NCBI RefSeq assembly: GCF_943193095.1
Contig: NZ_CALPCV010000007.1
Coordinates: 1-64,000 of the forward strand
Source: Parasutterella muris
GTDB lineage: Bacteria > Pseudomonadota > Gammaproteobacteria > Burkholderiales > Burkholderiaceae_F
Direction: 5' to 3'
DNA length: 64,000 nucleotides
The notes beneath the pieces are model-generated. The model did no database searches, was not told the origin of the DNA, and saw nothing but the letters and a program-made list of their open reading frames with translations. Made by a program: the position numbers and the translations under genes. Positions 24,770 to 33,616 of this stretch are shown piece by piece; the first letter of the stretch is position 1, and every line of letters begins with the position of its first letter.

Positions 24770-25837
24770 TTAGCGGTTGCGGTCCCTGCGGTCTTTAACC
24801 GCATGTGCGAGAGACTCAACTGCTTTAACCGTGTCGTCCCATCCAAGGCAGGCGTCCGTAATAGACTGACCGTAAACCAGTTCCTGTTCTTTGCCTTTGA
24901 CGAGAGGCTGGTTGCCTTCGACAAGATTAGACTCGAGCATAACGCCCATGATGTGGCAGCTGCCGGAAGAAATTTGCCGGCAGATATCCTGTACGACGGC
25001 CAGCTGTTCCTTATGTTTCTTATGGCTGTTGGAGTGGCTTGCATCGATCATGACGGAGGGTCTCAGTCCTGCAGCCTGAAGTTTTTCGCAGCACTCGGAC
25101 ACGCTCTTTTCGTCGTAATTGGTTGTTTTACCGCCGCGAAGAATCACGTGGCAGTCTTCATTTCCGCCCGTAACGACAATAGCGGAGTGGCCTCCCTTGG
25201 TTACAGAAAGGAAAACATGCTCATGGGAAGCGGCATTAATCGCGTCGATAGCAATTTTCACGTTGCCATCGGTTCCGTTTTTGAATCCCACCGGGCAGGA
25301 AAGGCCGCTGGCGAGTTCGCGGTGTACTTGGCTTTCTGTTGTTCTTGCTCCGATCGCGCCCCAGGAGATTAAGTCAGCGATGTACTGAGGCGTGATCATG
25401 TCGAGGTATTCGGTGCCTGCGGGGACGCCGAGTTCGTTGATATCGAGCAGCAGCTCCCGCGCAACGCGCAGTCCGTGGTTGATGTGGTAGCTGCAGTCCA
25501 GGTCCGGGTCGTTGATCAGGCCTTTCCAACCGATTGTGGTTCTCGGTTTTTCGAAATATACGCGCATGATGATTTCGAGATCATCAGCAAACTGTCTGCG
25601 AAGGTCGACGAGTTTTTCTGTATATTCGACCGCCGCTTTCGGGTCATGGATTGAGCACGGACCAACGATGACTAGCAGGCGGTCGTCCAAGCCGTGAATG
25701 ATTTCATGGCCCGCGGTACGGGCAAGGTGTACGGTTGTTGAAGCAAGCTGTCCGCAGGGAAATTCTCTGATCAGGTAAGAAGGTGGAGTAAGTTCTCTTA
25801 TTTCTTTGATTCTGACGTCATCGGTATTGAAAGCCAT
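24770..25837 (-). CDS. aroG: 3-deoxy-7-phosphoheptulonate (DAHP) synthase, class I AroG type
   Basis: It condenses phosphoenolpyruvate and erythrose 4-phosphate, the first step to aromatic amino acids. The 355-aa product has the family core VIVGPCSIHDP, MRVYFEKPRTTIGWKGL, and the nearly invariant run from ISWGAIGARTTESQVHRELA to CPVGFKNGTDG, plus MIDASHSNS. It is closer to E. coli AroG than to class II enzymes, but isozyme sensitivity (Phe, Tyr or Trp) cannot be assigned with certainty. A Phe/Tyr-rich leader peptide and attenuator lie upstream (25877-26011), so expression is probably controlled by charging of tRNA-Phe and tRNA-Tyr. Confidence 0.95.
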   Translation of the reverse strand: MAFNTDDVRIKEIRELTPPSYLIREFPCGQLASTTVHLARTAGHEIIHGLDDRLLVIVGPCSIHDPKAAVEYTEKLVDLRRQFADDLEIIMRVYFEKPRTTIGWKGLINDPDLDCSYHINHGLRVARELLLDINELGVPAGTEYLDMITPQYIADLISWGAIGARTTESQVHRELASGLSCPVGFKNGTDGNVKIAIDAINAASHEHVFLSVTKGGHSAIVVTGGNEDCHVILRGGKTTNYDEKSVSECCEKLQAAGLRPSVMIDASHSNSHKKHKEQLAVVQDICRQISSGSCHIMGVMLESNLVEGNQPLVKGKEQELVYGQSITDACLGWDDTVKAVESLAHAVKDRRDRNR

Positions 25838-25876
25838 TATTTATTCTCCGTTTATCCGCGATATCCGAGGTTGGCA

Positions 25877-25911
25877 ATAAAAAACCGCCGGGACCTTTTG
25901 GTACGGCGGTT
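25877..25911 (-). terminator. Attenuator terminator of aroG
   Basis: On the minus strand AACCGCCG and CGGCGGTT (25911-25904 with 25890-25883) enclose a second short stem ACC/GGT around AAAA, followed by TTTTTTATT. It lies between the leader peptide stop and the aroG start, so it acts before the structural gene. Leader codons 18-20 contain CGGCGG (25959-25954), which can pair with the CCGCCG arm and so form an antiterminator. Confidence 0.85.
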
Positions 25912-25930
25912 AAGTTTAAGTGACTCCTGA

Positions 25931-26011
25931 TTATGCGTGCAGAGTATCCTTTTCCGCCGACAGCGAAAAATAAAAGCTAAAGTAATAAAAGAAAAACTGT
26001 GCTGCACGCAT
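25931..26011 (-). CDS. Phe/Tyr-rich leader peptide of the aroG attenuator
   Basis: A 26-codon frame on the minus strand starts ATG at 26011, stops TAA at 25931, and encodes MRAAQ then FFFYYFSFYF (codons 6-15) then a short polar tail ending LHA. Seven of the first sixteen residues are Phe and three are Tyr, far above chance. The first ten bases of the frame (ATGCGTGCAG) are the exact inverse of its last bases (CTGCACGCAT), a 10-bp stem that brackets the Phe/Tyr codons. This is the layout of ribosome-stalling attenuators such as pheA leaders. No strong ribosome site is obvious. Confidence 0.85.
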   Translation of the reverse strand: MRAAQFFFYYFSFYFSLSAEKDTLHA

Positions 26012-26367
26012 GATTCAGTATTCAATGATTGAAAAATGATTGATATAGATAAAATTTACTTCAAAAATTGCTGTTATGCGGAATTATTTGCAGACTTTTT
26101 TAAAGACATATCGTTTCCCCTACAGTCGGAGGAAACAGATTTATGACTAGAATAAATGCTTGGGGGGAGTTTTCTGTAGCGCTAATTGGCAGGATCAGGG
26201 AAGAAAATTAAGAGAGGGGTGAGTTACTGGTTTGGGTGAGATATCCTCGCTAACTTTATTTGTGAGTATGTGTTTTTTAGAAACGAATCATCAGGGACGG
26301 AAATCGAGAGATACCTTCGAGAATGAAATTTCTTATTGCGTGTTTATATGTAGCCTATAATTTTTAG
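26012..26367. other. AT-rich intergenic region between aroG leader and autotransporter
   Basis: No supported gene lies here. It should contain the aroG leader promoter on the minus strand, which I could not place convincingly, and upstream sequence of the autotransporter gene, including an isolated perfect TATAAT at 26356-26361 with a poor -35 partner. Confidence 0.5.
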
Positions 26368-26395
26368 TTGAAATATGAAGGTAGATTTTTATAAT
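26368..26395 (+). promoter_or_regulatory. Sigma-70 promoter of the autotransporter gene
   Basis: TTGAAA (26368-26373), 16-bp spacer and a perfect TATAAT (26390-26395), 35 bases before the ATG. It is close to consensus, suggesting substantial expression when the reading frame is in phase. Confidence 0.65.
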
Positions 26396-26429
26396 AAGTC
26401 ATACAAAATAAAGAAACCTCGAGGATAAA

Positions 26430-29400
26430 ATGTCTAGAATGCAACCCCCCCCCTATATAGGATCCCAACGGAAATATAACAACAATCCCCATAGCAATCA
26501 TAGATTAGGCTTCGGTAGCTTTGGCCATTTTTTGTTGACTGGGAAAAAATCTCATCATTCTATACATCCCCTCGCAATAGCTGTACTTGCGACGTGTGGT
26601 TTGGCTGTCACTGCTCCGAATGTGATTGATCCAGTTTTTGCCGCGGACTGGGACGGTACTAATCCCGATGTGCTCCAAATCGTTACTCCCAATCTGGGTG
26701 ACGTTCACTCCGTCGTCAAGGACGTCGGAACTACTGGGGATCGTTACGATTTGGACACTGGCAACCATAACTGGTTGTGGACAGTGCAGGGAACGGAGGT
26801 TGAGAATCCGCAACTTGAAATAATTGTCAAGGATGTTGTAACAGACACGCAGAATGAGAATAAATTCTCTGACACCTATGGTAAAACTAAGGCATTATGG
26901 ATTACAGCAAGTTTACAAACGATTTTAACTGACACTAAATATGAGAATTATGGGCAGTACATGACGTTAGCAAACGCAACGTCGGCAGGGCCAAATTACA
27001 GTTCAACAACAAACAAATCTAGTGTAATTCTTAATTTTAAGAAAGGGTCTGCTATTCTGGCTAAAGTATATGGCGCTAGAAATGATCTTGGCGGAGGAAC
27101 TTCGCTAGATGGTTACGATGTGGACGCGGGTAATGCGAACGATAACTCTGTTGTCGTGAATATGGCTGAGAGTTCGAAGTTCTATGCGAAATTAGTTTTT
27201 GGGGGTCGATCTTCCCAGCTTGATTGTGTTCAGAATGTAGTACATGCAGGGTTTGAGACAAATCGCAATTCCGTTCAAATCAATGGCACTATTGTAGAGG
27301 GGGGTGCGCGAACCCTAGAAACGAATAATGCATCTTTGGGTTTGGTCATTACGAAGGGAATTTTTGGTGCCGAGGGATACCAGGCAAATAACAATCGAGT
27401 AAATCTGAATAATGTTGCCGTAGTAGCAGGGATGGCAGATGCGCGTAAGCTGGGCTTGGTAGGCGGCCGTGGGCTCTATTACTACCGAATTAATTCAACT
27501 GATACCGGTGAATATAAAGAAGTCGTTTACGGATCAGATGAATTTTACAAAGATGATGGGGATAGGTCTGGTCAAAGGGTTTCTGCTATCGCGAATAACA
27601 ACATAGTTACTATAAAAAATAGTTATTTAGGTTATTATGTTGACGCAAAAAACAACGATATGTCGTGGCACGATTATCCCGATGAAGAAGGCTCTGGCGT
27701 CGGTTTTAGTGTGTACGGAGGTTGGTCTACAGGTGTTGCAGCTGACAACATAGTTGCAGCAGAAGGCTCAGTAATTAATGGCAATGTCATTGGAGGCCTG
27801 GAATTTCAGGATCAGCTCAAGATTCAAGAAGAGGATGGTGTATATCAATTCAGAGATCTGCATACTAATCTGGTTTCATTGAAAGATACGACAATTAAAG
27901 CTGGAGCCATATACGGCACTACAACGGCGGAGGGTGAGTTACAACCAGATAGTGCCACAAGTTATTATCAGACGAACTCTCTTAATGAGAAGACAACACA
28001 GGCAGTCAATCGTAGGCGGGGTGCTGCGTATATTGCCGGAGATGTTGAAGCTGATTCCGCATATGTTCGGTATATCACTTTTGGACAGTATGTAGACACT
28101 AAGGCTTTGGATGGAACTTTTGATGTTTTCCGAAACTATTATCCTGGTTCAAACACTGAAGGGGTTGACGGAGTAGGAATTCCATTGGATGAAGATCCAC
28201 TTGAAAAGGCAACTCGTCGTTTTGCAGAGGATGCGAAAGAAAGTATCCATCTTGGTCAACAGGTTGCTGGTTCCTACCTTATCAATAGGAAAGGATATCA
28301 TTCCAGCTTAAAAGCGACTGATAGCTCTCAAAGTAATGTTACAGATAAGCTGCACAACTTCTGGGTAGGCGCTTACGCAAATTTATCAGATGGAATCTCT
28401 GGGGACGGGAAATCTTTTAATACAAAGGTAAGTCTGTTTAATAAAGATGACGGAAGCGTTAATCATGGTTATGTAGGCGGAGAATTATCTCTTCTGACTC
28501 ATGACGACGGCATGTGGTATAGCTACGTCACCGATACTAGTGTTGGGGGTGAAGTTTCCAACCACAGACCGGCATTAATGCACCAGTTTAGGTATCACTA
28601 CCAAGGTCTTGTACTTTATTTAGGTATGAACGATGGTAGTGGTGACGTCCCGGCGGTCCAAATTTCTTTTGATGAAATTGCTAACTTCAGGGAGAGTCAG
28701 GGACAAAACACCAACGCATTTGGAAACACTTTTGTCGGAATTATCAAAGATGGCATTGTGTATCAAAAAGTGTCAGTAGAAGATGGCGATAGCTCCGTCA
28801 AAGCGAGTGAAATGACGTTTGACGTCCCGTTTACAATCTATCAAAGCAAGCCAAAAGACAAAGCTTCGGAGGAGACAGTGCCTGTCGCTGTTGCAAAAGC
28901 TACTTATGGCTTCTATAAATATCTACATTTTGACGGGCACGACGGTGTACTCGATGACGGGACAATAGGTAAGGTTTCAGATCTGGGAACGGAAGCAGGT
29001 ATCGGGCTAAAGTACTGGCTAAAGAGCCTGGATATTACTAAGGGCGAAAGTCTTGTTTTGAACGGTTGGAATAAAGAGGTTGATCCCAATGGTCTCGTTA
29101 TTGAAAATTTCGAGTCAGGAGATACCTCAAAACCCAAGCAGGAACTCTTTACTTTATCAGCTGAACTTACTGGTGAGGGAGGTGTCACTATCGCAAAGGA
29201 CTCTACGGTGATTATCGGTAGTCCTAATACTATTTACAATATTGATACTGAAAAAACAGACACTAAACCAAAAGTTCCCGGAGAGGGAAAAGCGCTTTAT
29301 GAAGTCGTATACAAGACACCTCAGCCAAACTCCTACACAGGGGCTACGATAGTCTCAGAAGGTGCGATGCTGGTTCTCGGTATCGATGGAGCTTTAGGGA

Positions 29401-31361
29401 AAAATGATACTAAATATACCTCACAACTTCATATAGGCTCTCCTGAAGCAGGTACTAAACCTGCAAACGTATATCTGCAGGGGCATGTACAGACAGTAGG
29501 TGCCTTGCAGGTTCAAGCGGGATCAGTGCTTGACTTTAACCAAGCTGCTGCGATTTCATTTGGAGAAACTGATCCAGACGAATATCAGGCGAATATGGGC
29601 TCAACAGGCGGGGAACTTACAGTCAAGAATCAAGCTGGTAGTGTAGTGAGTAACGATAATATTGCCGGCAGTCTTAAGGGCAGTGCTTCTTCGAAACTGA
29701 CATTTATCGACAGAGCATCTTATATTCGATCTAATAACCCAGATTTCAGTGGCACAGTTGAGCTGAAATCTTCGAGTATCTATCTTACTTCTCCGGAAGC
29801 TTTGATTGGCGCAGCCGTTCATGTAGATAAAGATTCTTCTTTGTATTTTGATATTACGAAGAATGTAGGCGCGCGAGCAAGTGCTTTAGGTGCCGCAGAG
29901 AAAGTCGTTGATGAAAATATTTATACGGCATCTATAAAGACAATTGCGAATAACGGATCTGTGTATTTGTCTCATCAGGTCAGAGGAGATGCTGCAATAC
30001 CGTTGAATGTTTCGTTAAATAAGGTTCATATAGGTACTTACACCGGAGGATCAGATTCAAAATTGTTCTATCAAGGTTTTGTACAAGGGTTGATGAACTC
30101 TGATGTTGACGTAGTTTATGCGGATACGGCCTCTGGTAAGTCAACCGTTTACTTTACCAATGAACAGGGGGGATTTGGAGCGCTCAATAATTCGAGAGGA
30201 GAGTATGTTGGTAAAGACGGGATTCTGATTTTCGAGGTTAAGGATCCAGTTGCGAAAGTCACGCTTTCTTTTCCGGCGGAAAAAGGAGAAGTTCTCAGAG
30301 TGGTCGCCAGAGATAATGAAAAATTTGTATGGGGATATCATCTTGTGGAACAAGGAGAAGATGGTAACGACTGGTACCTGGTGAATAGCCACGAGGATCT
30401 AAAGCCTAAAGATGACCTGCGCCCCGAGGGCGGGGCCTATATGGCTAACTCTCAGTCTTGGGCGAAGATGCATATGCGTCTGCATGATCGATTCGGTCAG
30501 GCTTATTACCTTGATCCGTTCGATGGCAAGGAAAAACCAGCGGCGGCTTGGGTTCGTCAGGTCGGAAGTCATTCTCACTTTAAGTCCGGCGGCGGAGCAA
30601 GCAAGACACATGCCCGCACTGCAGTTACTCAGATCGGCTCGGACTTGATTCGCAATGAGATTAACGAGGACTGGAAGTACATTGGCGGCGTCTTTGCAGG
30701 CGGTCTGTATCACAGAGCTGATACGAGAACATTTGATGTTGCTAAATCACGATCAGACGGTTATGCGACCGGTATCTACGGAACCCTTTATACAGGCAAC
30801 AGTCCGGATGATGGCTTTTATGTAGACACATGGCTGCTGTACGGTCGCTATGACAACAAGCTGTGGGGCGGGATGACGTCGACGTTTGATTACAAGTCTC
30901 ATGGCTGGGTTTGGTCGGTGGAAAGTGGGTACACGATTCCTATTGGCGAATCCGGCACAAAGGATTTCAATAAGGTGATTTGGACCTTCCAGCCAGAAGT
31001 ACAGTTGGTGTGGGACGGAGTTAAAGCCAAAGACGGCTATGATTCAACCGATACTAAGTACAAGCAGCTTGGTAAGGACAATGTGTCGATTAGAGTTGGC
31101 GCAAGAGTTCACGGTAATTACATGAACAAAGGTCTTGGATTCATCGAAGGGAACTGGATCCACAACACTAAGAAGACCGGTGTTCAGATGGGCAGCTCGA
31201 AGACTTACATGGACGGCGGCCGTGATCTGGGCGAATTCCGTATGGGTCTTGAAGGGCATATAACGCGTAATACGCTTGGTTGGGCGAGTGTCGGGGTTCA
31301 GGCCGGTAAAGCCGGATACCACAACGAAACCGCGCAAATTGGTATCAAGTACATGTTCTGA
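26430..31361 (+). CDS. Giant autotransporter adhesin-like protein (type Va), probably phase-variable
   Basis: A 1643-aa surface protein. It opens with a proline tract, then an extended basic signal region and hydrophobic core (about 36-70) ending VFA/ADW. A long passenger (about 70-1330) shows degenerate beta-helix rungs such as NNNRVNLNNVAVVAGM and ADNIVAAEGSVINGNVIGGL. The C-terminal 300 residues, from about MANSQSWAKMHMRLHDRFGQ, are an autotransporter beta-barrel with alternating strands and terminal IGIKYMF. The passenger is visibly richer in A and T than the barrel. Binding target is unknown. GAGGA precedes the ATG. The C9 tract near the start predicts on/off switching. An unknown lipoprotein follows after 62 bases. 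Confidence 0.88.
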   Translation: MSRMQPPPYIGSQRKYNNNPHSNHRLGFGSFGHFLLTGKKSHHSIHPLAIAVLATCGLAVTAPNVIDPVFAADWDGTNPDVLQIVTPNLGDVHSVVKDVGTTGDRYDLDTGNHNWLWTVQGTEVENPQLEIIVKDVVTDTQNENKFSDTYGKTKALWITASLQTILTDTKYENYGQYMTLANATSAGPNYSSTTNKSSVILNFKKGSAILAKVYGARNDLGGGTSLDGYDVDAGNANDNSVVVNMAESSKFYAKLVFGGRSSQLDCVQNVVHAGFETNRNSVQINGTIVEGGARTLETNNASLGLVITKGIFGAEGYQANNNRVNLNNVAVVAGMADARKLGLVGGRGLYYYRINSTDTGEYKEVVYGSDEFYKDDGDRSGQRVSAIANNNIVTIKNSYLGYYVDAKNNDMSWHDYPDEEGSGVGFSVYGGWSTGVAADNIVAAEGSVINGNVIGGLEFQDQLKIQEEDGVYQFRDLHTNLVSLKDTTIKAGAIYGTTTAEGELQPDSATSYYQTNSLNEKTTQAVNRRRGAAYIAGDVEADSAYVRYITFGQYVDTKALDGTFDVFRNYYPGSNTEGVDGVGIPLDEDPLEKATRRFAEDAKESIHLGQQVAGSYLINRKGYHSSLKATDSSQSNVTDKLHNFWVGAYANLSDGISGDGKSFNTKVSLFNKDDGSVNHGYVGGELSLLTHDDGMWYSYVTDTSVGGEVSNHRPALMHQFRYHYQGLVLYLGMNDGSGDVPAVQISFDEIANFRESQGQNTNAFGNTFVGIIKDGIVYQKVSVEDGDSSVKASEMTFDVPFTIYQSKPKDKASEETVPVAVAKATYGFYKYLHFDGHDGVLDDGTIGKVSDLGTEAGIGLKYWLKSLDITKGESLVLNGWNKEVDPNGLVIENFESGDTSKPKQELFTLSAELTGEGGVTIAKDSTVIIGSPNTIYNIDTEKTDTKPKVPGEGKALYEVVYKTPQPNSYTGATIVSEGAMLVLGIDGALGKNDTKYTSQLHIGSPEAGTKPANVYLQGHVQTVGALQVQAGSVLDFNQAAAISFGETDPDEYQANMGSTGGELTVKNQAGSVVSNDNIAGSLKGSASSKLTFIDRASYIRSNNPDFSGTVELKSSSIYLTSPEALIGAAVHVDKDSSLYFDITKNVGARASALGAAEKVVDENIYTASIKTIANNGSVYLSHQVRGDAAIPLNVSLNKVHIGTYTGGSDSKLFYQGFVQGLMNSDVDVVYADTASGKSTVYFTNEQGGFGALNNSRGEYVGKDGILIFEVKDPVAKVTLSFPAEKGEVLRVVARDNEKFVWGYHLVEQGEDGNDWYLVNSHEDLKPKDDLRPEGGAYMANSQSWAKMHMRLHDRFGQAYYLDPFDGKEKPAAAWVRQVGSHSHFKSGGGASKTHARTAVTQIGSDLIRNEINEDWKYIGGVFAGGLYHRADTRTFDVAKSRSDGYATGIYGTLYTGNSPDDGFYVDTWLLYGRYDNKLWGGMTSTFDYKSHGWVWSVESGYTIPIGESGTKDFNKVIWTFQPEVQLVWDGVKAKDGYDSTDTKYKQLGKDNVSIRVGARVHGNYMNKGLGFIEGNWIHNTKKTGVQMGSSKTYMDGGRDLGEFRMGLEGHITRNTLGWASVGVQAGKAGYHNETAQIGIKYMF
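26445..26453 (+). repeat. C9 homopolymer tract in the autotransporter coding start
   Basis: Nine consecutive C form codons 6-8 (Pro-Pro-Pro) after ATG TCT AGA ATG CAA. The tract length seen keeps the 1643-codon frame open. Reading through by hand, loss of one C brings TAG within three codons of the tract, and gain of one C brings TAA within nine codons. Such tracts mutate by slipped-strand mispairing and switch surface proteins on and off. Confidence 0.8.
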
Positions 31362-31423
31362 TCTTTGGGAAGCTAAGGAGGATTCCTTCTCCTTCTCCCG
31401 GAACATCTAACGGAATCCATATC

Positions 31424-32116
31424 ATGAAAAAAGAAAGCAAAATATTTGGAATTATCATTCTGTCAGCGGCTGTACTTGGTCTGAGCGCCTGTGCTTCTTA
31501 TGATCATAAGGACTACCCGCGAGAGAGCTGGTTTGCGCAGCCGACTCAGGTTATCGAGGCAGATCAGTTTAAAAAGGCTGAAGAACCCCTGAAAGTCTCT
31601 CTGGTTGTTAACTACCTCTGGGAGGGACGCCCTATCGTGACAGAGCCCTTTGAGGAGCGTCCTGCTGACTGGCGTGAACAGTACGGATTGTGGTTCGCGG
31701 CAGAACGCTATTTAGAGGAAACTGGCCTCTTTAAGATCGTTAAGGAGGACGATAAGGAAAAACAGGGCGTGATGACGATTGACGTGACTCGCGCCATGAG
31801 TGGGAAGACGAAAGCGGCAGTTGCGGCTAAAAAAGCGGATCCGGATAACCATCCTGAGAAGATTGTCTACGAGTACGACATGACGATGAAGATGGACCTT
31901 TCGCTTGCGGACGGCAAGAAGTTTGAAGCTGTGCCCAAGACGGACCATATGTTTGTCGGCCACGAAGATTCGAAGGAAAAAGAATTAGGTCAGGATCCGA
32001 AACGCTTTACGTTCTCGTACTTTAACAACATGGACTTCCATACAGAGTTTGTCCGTCGTTTCTACAAACAGATGATTTTTGAAGGGGTTAAAAAGCTGGA
32101 AAACAAATTGCCTTGA
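31424..32116 (+). CDS. Lipoprotein of unknown function
   Basis: A 230-aa product with a lipoprotein signal (basic MKKESK, hydrophobic run, lipobox LSAC with the cysteine near 23). The mature part is charged and rich in Lys and Glu, with a segment WEGRPIVTEPFEERPADWRE and a helical C-terminus FHTEFVRRFYKQMIFEGVKK. I recognise no family. The residue after the cysteine is alanine, not aspartate, so outer-membrane sorting is more likely than inner-membrane retention. It follows the autotransporter by 62 bases on the same strand and ends at a terminator, so the two may be cotranscribed. Confidence 0.8.
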   Translation: MKKESKIFGIIILSAAVLGLSACASYDHKDYPRESWFAQPTQVIEADQFKKAEEPLKVSLVVNYLWEGRPIVTEPFEERPADWREQYGLWFAAERYLEETGLFKIVKEDDKEKQGVMTIDVTRAMSGKTKAAVAAKKADPDNHPEKIVYEYDMTMKMDLSLADGKKFEAVPKTDHMFVGHEDSKEKELGQDPKRFTFSYFNNMDFHTEFVRRFYKQMIFEGVKKLENKLP

Positions 32117-32203
32117 TGGAACAAGGCAGTTGAAAGATTTTATCTTTTGTAGTACTTAGACCATCCAAATGTGAAGTCATTCCTCAGTAGGCTTCGCTGG
32201 TCG

Positions 32204-32240
32204 GCTCCTCGTTTCTTTTAAAGATCGAGGAGCAATTTTT
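32204..32240 (+). terminator. Terminator downstream of the lipoprotein gene
   Basis: GCTCCTCG (32204-32211) pairs with CGAGGAGC (32226-32233), followed by AATTTTTATT. It lies about 90 bases after the lipoprotein stop. The rest of 32117-32539 holds no supported gene apart from the minus-strand terminator at 32376-32408. Confidence 0.75.
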
Positions 32241-32375
32241 ATTATAGAGACGAACGAAGCCAAGGGATAGAGCTTTTAGAACAGACGGATGATCGCAAAT
32301 ACAGTAGGAATCGTTCGGGCTTACCCGGTAAAACTGTAGATCCATCTGCCGAAGTTCTCTTTGAGTACGTCAGCT

Positions 32376-32408
32376 ATAAAAAGAACTCCGGCGCCGTTTG
32401 AGGCGCCG
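32376..32408 (-). terminator. Terminator of the reductase-lyase-porin operon
   Basis: CGGCGCC/GGCGCCG stem (32389-32395 with 32402-32408) is followed on the minus strand by GGAGTTCTTTTTAT. It is the first clear terminator after the porin, about 130 bases beyond its stop. Confidence 0.7.
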
Positions 32409-32539
32409 AAGTGTTCGGAAAAATCTTCAGAAGGTTAAAGCCCGGATTCTTCGAGGAGCTGAAGGATTTACTTTTGACGTTTGCCGAAGAGACTGTCTGA
32501 GTGCTTCAGGCTCCTTTGTATGAAGAACCAATCCCCGAT

Positions 32540-33598
32540 TTAGAAGTTGTGACTTAATCCGCTGCTGATTGTCCAGCTGTTGTAGTTATCCACCGAGCTG
32601 ACCGCTTTCTTACCTCTGCCGTAGCCTGCGTACGTATAGAACAGCGTGCGCTTGCTGATCGGATATTCGTACGCAGTCGCAACGGACCAAAGACGATAAT
32701 CGTCGTCTTCCGCGCCTTTAATCTTGCCGATGCCGTAGTTGCCCTGCAGCTTGGCTGTGCCGCCTGCGGCCGGAATGCCGATAGAAGCGGAGAAGCCGTG
32801 CTGGTTGGCACCGTCCTTGCCCATGCTGTCCGGTCTGACGTAGTCAGAAAGACGGGAAGAATGGTTGGCATACTGGTAAGCGCCGTAGAGCGTCGCCCAT
32901 CCGAAATCGTAAGAACCGCCGACTGTGAAGACGTTGGAAGCTTTATAGCCCAAGGTCTTGTTGTCGTACATTTCCCAAATCGCGCTAAAGAGCGCTTTGC
33001 CGGCAGCATACTCATAGCCGACACCGTAGTAGTGATCGTTCCTGGACCATTTTTCACTGTCTCCTCCGATGCCGTTCGAGTACATCAGAGTGACAGTGGA
33101 GCCGTTGAAAGACGGAGTCTTGTAAACGGCCATATTGTCATAACGGTCGGAGAGAATGAATGTCCCGTAAATATTGCCGTTGTTGTAGTACGAGGTCCAG
33201 AGGGAAGAGCCGTGAAGGATGGTGTAGGTGCCGCAGTCAGAAGAAAGACCGCCGGTGCGGCCGAAAGCGGCTTCACCAAAAGGAGCAGTGATGGAAAGCG
33301 TGGACTGACGGGCAAATGCTTTGCTCAAATTCATCGCTTCGCCGCTGAAGGTCTTAAAGCCCTGCTCCAGGATAAAGCCGATGCTGTAGCCGCTGCCAAG
33401 ATCTTCTGTTTCGCGGATGCCGAAGCGGGACCCCGCCCAGATGCCGTTGTCAAAGCCGATGCGTGTGTCGCCGCCTCTGACTTTGGAGACCGCAATCGCG
33501 CCGTCAATGACACCGTAAAGCGTGACATTGGACTGAGCGTAAGCTGCCGGAACTGAAAAGGCGCACAGCAGAGCAGACATGATGAGTGATTTTTTCAT
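32540..33598 (-). CDS. Outer-membrane porin (betaproteobacterial general porin family)
   Basis: A 352-aa trimeric-type beta-barrel. Sec signal MKKSLIMSALLCAFSVPAAYAQ, then SNVTLYGVIDGAIAVSKV as the first strand and the plug-like GSRFGIRETEDLGSGYSIGFILEQGF, ending with WTISSGLSHNF (terminal Phe). These are hallmarks of Burkholderiales porins. A strong GGGAGGAG ribosome site lies 8 bases upstream. It is the last gene of the sigma-54 operon, 18 bases after the lyase, so it probably admits the substrate of that pathway. It may be expressed at a higher level than the upstream genes given its site. Confidence 0.92.
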   Translation of the reverse strand: MKKSLIMSALLCAFSVPAAYAQSNVTLYGVIDGAIAVSKVRGGDTRIGFDNGIWAGSRFGIRETEDLGSGYSIGFILEQGFKTFSGEAMNLSKAFARQSTLSITAPFGEAAFGRTGGLSSDCGTYTILHGSSLWTSYYNNGNIYGTFILSDRYDNMAVYKTPSFNGSTVTLMYSNGIGGDSEKWSRNDHYYGVGYEYAAGKALFSAIWEMYDNKTLGYKASNVFTVGGSYDFGWATLYGAYQYANHSSRLSDYVRPDSMGKDGANQHGFSASIGIPAAGGTAKLQGNYGIGKIKGAEDDDYRLWSVATAYEYPISKRTLFYTYAGYGRGKKAVSSVDNYNSWTISSGLSHNF

Positions 33599-33616
33599 GA
33601 TTTGTCTCCTCCCTGA

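Noticed and set aside
24770..25840. Plus-strand frames overlapping aroG (24731-25372 and others)
   Set aside because: They lie over the highly conserved DAHP synthase and have no family features.
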